The notes under the pieces: model-generated
Told to the model about the DNA's origin: nothing
The model's database searches: none
What the model saw: the letters and a program-made list of their open reading frames with translations, nothing else
Translations under genes and position numbers: made by a program
Assembly: GCF_954871325.1 (NCBI RefSeq)
Contig: NC_088778.1
Location: 8,465,743-8,529,742 of the forward strand
Length of the DNA: 64,000 nt
Source: Gordionus sp. m RMFG-2023
Taxonomy: Eukaryota > Nematomorpha > Gordioida > Chordodea > Parachordodidae
Direction of reading: 5' to 3'
In this document: positions 60,712 through 64,000 of the stretch, piece after piece
Position numbering within the stretch: the stretch's first letter is position 1
How the letters are laid out: every line of letters begins with the position of its first letter

Positions 60712-60814
60712 AATGTCGTCTGCAGTACCTGGATATAATAATAATCATACTAGTTTCTCAAGTATATCCAATAGGATTTTCAATGATACAAATTGGTTAT
60801 TGTATTTTTAAAGA
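60712..60814 (+). CDS. Candidate first exon, unknown product
   Basis: ATG at 60715 in the context accaatg opens a reading frame starting MSSAVPGYNNN, with FSSISNRIFNDTN following. Its base composition is less AT-biased than the surroundings. A gtattt donor-like site lies just before the frame closes. It would run away from EIF2B4 (divergent). No family was recognised and no second exon was found, so this is weak. Confidence 0.22.
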
Positions 60815-60859
60815 TATGAAAATGCATTTTAGAACATAAGAATTTAAAGAGATATATTT

Positions 60860-62600
60860 TACGACTGTTAAGATATCGGAATTATTGATGCAAAAAGTAA
60901 CAGTTTTAACTTTTGCATGTTTTTGTAAAATTTAATCTAGTGAATAGAATTCCAAAATTATATAATGTTATTTGTACAATAAATATTTTAAGTTATCTAG
61001 TGGTAATAATGCTTTTCAAGTTAAGCTAAAATAAAGCAGAGTAAATTGGGAGAGGAAAATAACCTCTAAAGGGAGTTGCATCCGTTGTTTAAAGTAGCTA
61101 TGTATTACTGGTTAAGGCAAACAAACTTATATATGAAGGCGCATCTCATTGAGATGAGAGTGTTAATTTTTAAAAGAAATATCTGTCTAATTAGTTTATT
61201 CGAGTCTGGGAGCTCGTCAAGCGCGCCTAGAACTCTATCTATTTAAGAGAGATAATATTTAGTGCCGCTGGATTAAATAAATAAAACTATATTTCAAAAA
61301 CTTCTTTGAGGCAGTACAAACTTTGAATATCTAAATTTGAATTAGGAATACCTTCCTAATAATATCAAAGCAATTATATTTATTAAGTTTAGATATAAAT
61401 AAGAAATATTTATTAAAACTAAATGATTCTACTTATTTAAAAAATTTTTTTAAATAATTTCTAGGCATTAATTTATTTTAAAAAATTAATCAAATTTAAG
61501 TTATCATATATAAATCTTTAAATTTAATGCGTATTTTCATATTTCTTCAAAACCAATTTTATAAATATTGAACTAAAATATAAGTTGGTGGGGAAGGGTA
61601 AAGAGGTTTCATAACCGAGCAGGGCTGTATGGATCTTAAAAAAAAGAATATCATATTATATAACATTACATTATAGTAATCAAACCATAATAATTTCTTA
61701 CAAAAATCATGGTTCGCTTTAATATTATAAAAAAAGTCAAATATTATTTTAATTTTAAATGTTTAGACATATAGAAACATTGTTAATAATATCTTTAGAT
61801 TTAAGTTTTTTTCCACATCAATCATAACCCTATAAATATATTATAAAATCATAATTTAATTAAATTCTTTTATATAAAAAAAAAACTTTAAACCACACAA
61901 TTTATATTCTTTAAAAACAAAATTTTATTTATAAATTAATATTGATTAAAATTAATGTTAAAATAAATCAAAAAACCAAATTATTTGTAAAAATTTAAGG
62001 CTTTTTTTAAATAATTAAACTATGAGTGAAGGCCATATTAAGGGTACTGAAGAAATTAAAGATATTTAATTTTATTAAATTACTGATAAATTATTGTATG
62101 ATTATTTTGACTCGTTCGTAATTCGTATTTATATTTAGGACGGATATGGTACTAATCATTAGTTACTTATAGATAAGTTATAAATTCTCTGCTCCTTAAT
62201 AGAGATATTTTAGCCAAGTGTCCTAATCTTAATTATTTATTTTTTTTACAAAATTTGAAACATTTGACAAAAATAAAGAAATAAATTTTTTGCTCTTATC
62301 GAAAAATAAAAAACATGTTTATAAAAATTTTTTATCATAAATTTAAAATTTTTAAAAATTTTTTTTGGTAAATTTTTGAAAATTGCCAAATTTTTTAAAA
62401 TTTTTGGACATATCATTTGCTAATTATTAAACAACAAATTTAATATTGAATAAATTATTTGTTGAGATCTGGTTTAAACGGTAGTCCATTGTTGAGCTAT
62501 AGGTAATGAATTTTTTTAACCAGCCACTATTTCTGTCCAGCAATTGAGAATGGTTTTTTTGCATATCATAATTATTCATTTAACTCTTGAATGGTATGCG
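60860..62600. other. Intergenic DNA with a short hairpin, nothing else recognised
   Basis: Around 61144-61162 ctcattgagatgag folds on itself, followed by a GC-richer patch (gggagctcgtcaagcgcgcc) at 61209-61228. No tRNA, coding frame or terminal repeats could be assigned. Confidence 0.3.
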
Positions 62601-62607
62601 ACTGCAT

Positions 62608-62890
62608 GAAGAAATTTTGAATCATAGAAAAGTGACGCTATTATTATTTTTCAATTATTTTAAGATTTTGAAGCAAATGGGAAAAAAATTTTATAACGTG
62701 ATAAAATTAAAATTTCAGTGAAGATGAACCATAAAAAAGTGACAATTGCCATATTCATTATTTTTCAATTATTTTAAAGATTTTGGAGCAAATGAGTAAA
62801 AATATAAATTGTAAGCATGTTAAAAAAATTTCAGTAAAGATGAACATTAGAAAAGTGATAATTTTCATATTCCTTACTTTTTAACTTTCT
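62608..62890 (+). repeat. Tandem repeat, period about 115 bp, about 2.4 units
   Basis: Units begin gaatcatagaaaagtgac (62610), gaaccataaaaaagtgac and gaacattagaaaagtgat, and share tttttcaattattttaa, agattttg-agcaaatg and atttcagt-aagatgaa. Confidence 0.85.
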
Positions 62891-63349
62891 ATACAGGCAT
62901 ATGTTATATAAATATTATTAAAAACCACCACTCTAGACTAAAATATATCATTATCAATATTATTTTAGAGATTATATAAGAAAATTTTGCAATTTTTAAC
63001 TACTTATGATATGACCTATCTCATTTTGTTTTATATATTGTGTTTATAATTTAAAACACTATTGGAAATTATCAAAGTCGATTATTTGTTAATTGCAACA
63101 ATAAATCAGAATTATACGTTATAAGTAAAGTATGATCTTTATCTAATGATATTAATACACGGTATATAATACTTATTAATAATACAGGAGAAACTAGCGC
63201 TATTTTAAATCTTTTGATTCAAAATACCATAAATTGTGAAAAAAATACTGTCCACAAAAATAAATATATGTGTGAGATTCCCCATTCATTATGCTAAATA
63301 ATTGTTGGCATAGCATATTTTTTCGTTTCGTCCAGAATTACAGCATACC

Positions 63350-63490
63350 CTTCATGCCCTAAAATTGCAAATATTTTAAATAATATCAAATCAATTATCT
63401 TGAAATTTGGTAGATATATTCCCTATAACAAAATCTTAAACTACTATAAAAACCAGGCAAAATTACTTTCAGGTTTATTTATTACCAAGT
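63350..63490. mobile_element. piggyBac terminal fragment
   Basis: Nearly identical to 48480-48602 (atcttgaaatttggta-atatattcc, aaactactataaaaaccagg, caggttt-tttattaccaag). It is preceded by cccttcatg, recalling the opposite terminus. A solo remnant of the family in the EIF2B4 intron. Confidence 0.7.
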
Positions 63491-63499
63491 ATACCTTCC

Positions 63500-64000
63500 A
63501 AAATAGGAATCAAATATTTTCATTATTTGTGTTTGATTAGATCAAATATTAGTATTACTTTGTACGATTCGAATAAATACGAATAATAAAAACATCATTC
63601 GATTTGATTCATAAAACATTCTGTTCGAAAATTAAATTCTTTAAAAAAATTATCAAAAATAGTTTATTAAAATATTTTACAATAAAAAAAAATCTTGTCT
63701 AAAGCTCAATTTATACTAAAATTATTTAAAATATTATATTGTTGTAATTTTTTACAATAGCTTAGATTAGGATTAAACTCGTTCATAGGATTCGTAGTGC
63801 AGGCTTAAAAATAATTTAAATTTTATATTATTTTACTTTCCAAAGAACATCCTATACTCTTTTTACTTCTTATTTTCTTATCTCATGTAATATTATTTCA
63901 TTCTATTTTATTAATATAGTTAGTTTTATTATGTAAAAAAAATTTTTAAACATATTTTATTAAAATTTATAATATTGTAGTTTTATATTATTATTTTATT
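63500..64000. other. Window edge, nothing recognised
   Basis: AT-rich sequence with no supported feature. Confidence 0.4.

Overview
This is a window of a very AT-rich metazoan nuclear genome. Animal ancestry is inferred from one host gene with GT-AG introns and from the element families present: hAT, piggyBac, RTE-like LINE, Ty3/gypsy and a tRNA-headed SINE. Most of the sequence is decayed mobile DNA. I cannot name the species; an arthropod (crustacean or insect) or a cnidarian would fit the base composition and repeats.

The one confident host gene is EIF2B4, the delta subunit of the translation factor eIF2B. It lies on the minus strand at 45108-56174. Seven exons (56006-56174, 55449-55960, 50304-50434, 49400-49491, 49246-49331, 45460-45640, 45108-45295) join through GT-AG introns with all phases agreeing. 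Together they give about 452 codons that run to the natural stop. Only the N-terminal exon(s) above 56174 were not found. Its introns are packed with transposons: a piggyBac with inverted halves and a hAT MITE in the 3.6-kb intron, a 584-bp hAT MITE in the 0.8-kb intron, and a long-inverted-repeat element filling the 5-kb intron.

Layout. 1-0.7 kb: GC-richer element-like DNA and a GAAA microsatellite. 1.7-6.9 kb: a minus-strand Ty3/gypsy fossil with two LTRs, invaded by a SINE, a GTTCGG-rich MITE and a hAT MITE. 1.05-42.3 kb: a low-copy macro-repeat, with five direct copies and two inverted partial copies, mostly non-coding. It has been invaded by a 2-kb foldback element (13.6-15.6 kb), a 1.7-kb hAT element (16.2-17.9 kb), two LINE pieces (24.7-26.3 kb) and many MITEs. 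39.2-41.4 kb: an insertion carrying a degenerate tandem array with a period of about 160-180 bp. 42.3-45.1 kb: unassigned DNA with a 110-120-bp minisatellite. 45.1-56.2 kb: EIF2B4. 56.3-64 kb: micro- and minisatellites, DNA-transposon ends, a hAT relic, a weak candidate first exon near 60.7 kb, a 115-bp tandem repeat and a piggyBac end fragment.

EIF2B4 is the only gene with a cellular function that I can support. The rest is a record of insertions whose relative ages can be read from nesting, target-site duplications and empty sites in paralogous repeat copies. The most unusual items are the long-inverted-repeat element in the 5-kb intron with its Cys-containing open frame, the foldback element built of 16-bp subrepeats, the head-to-head piggyBac, and a small open frame that stays open in four diverged macro-repeat copies.
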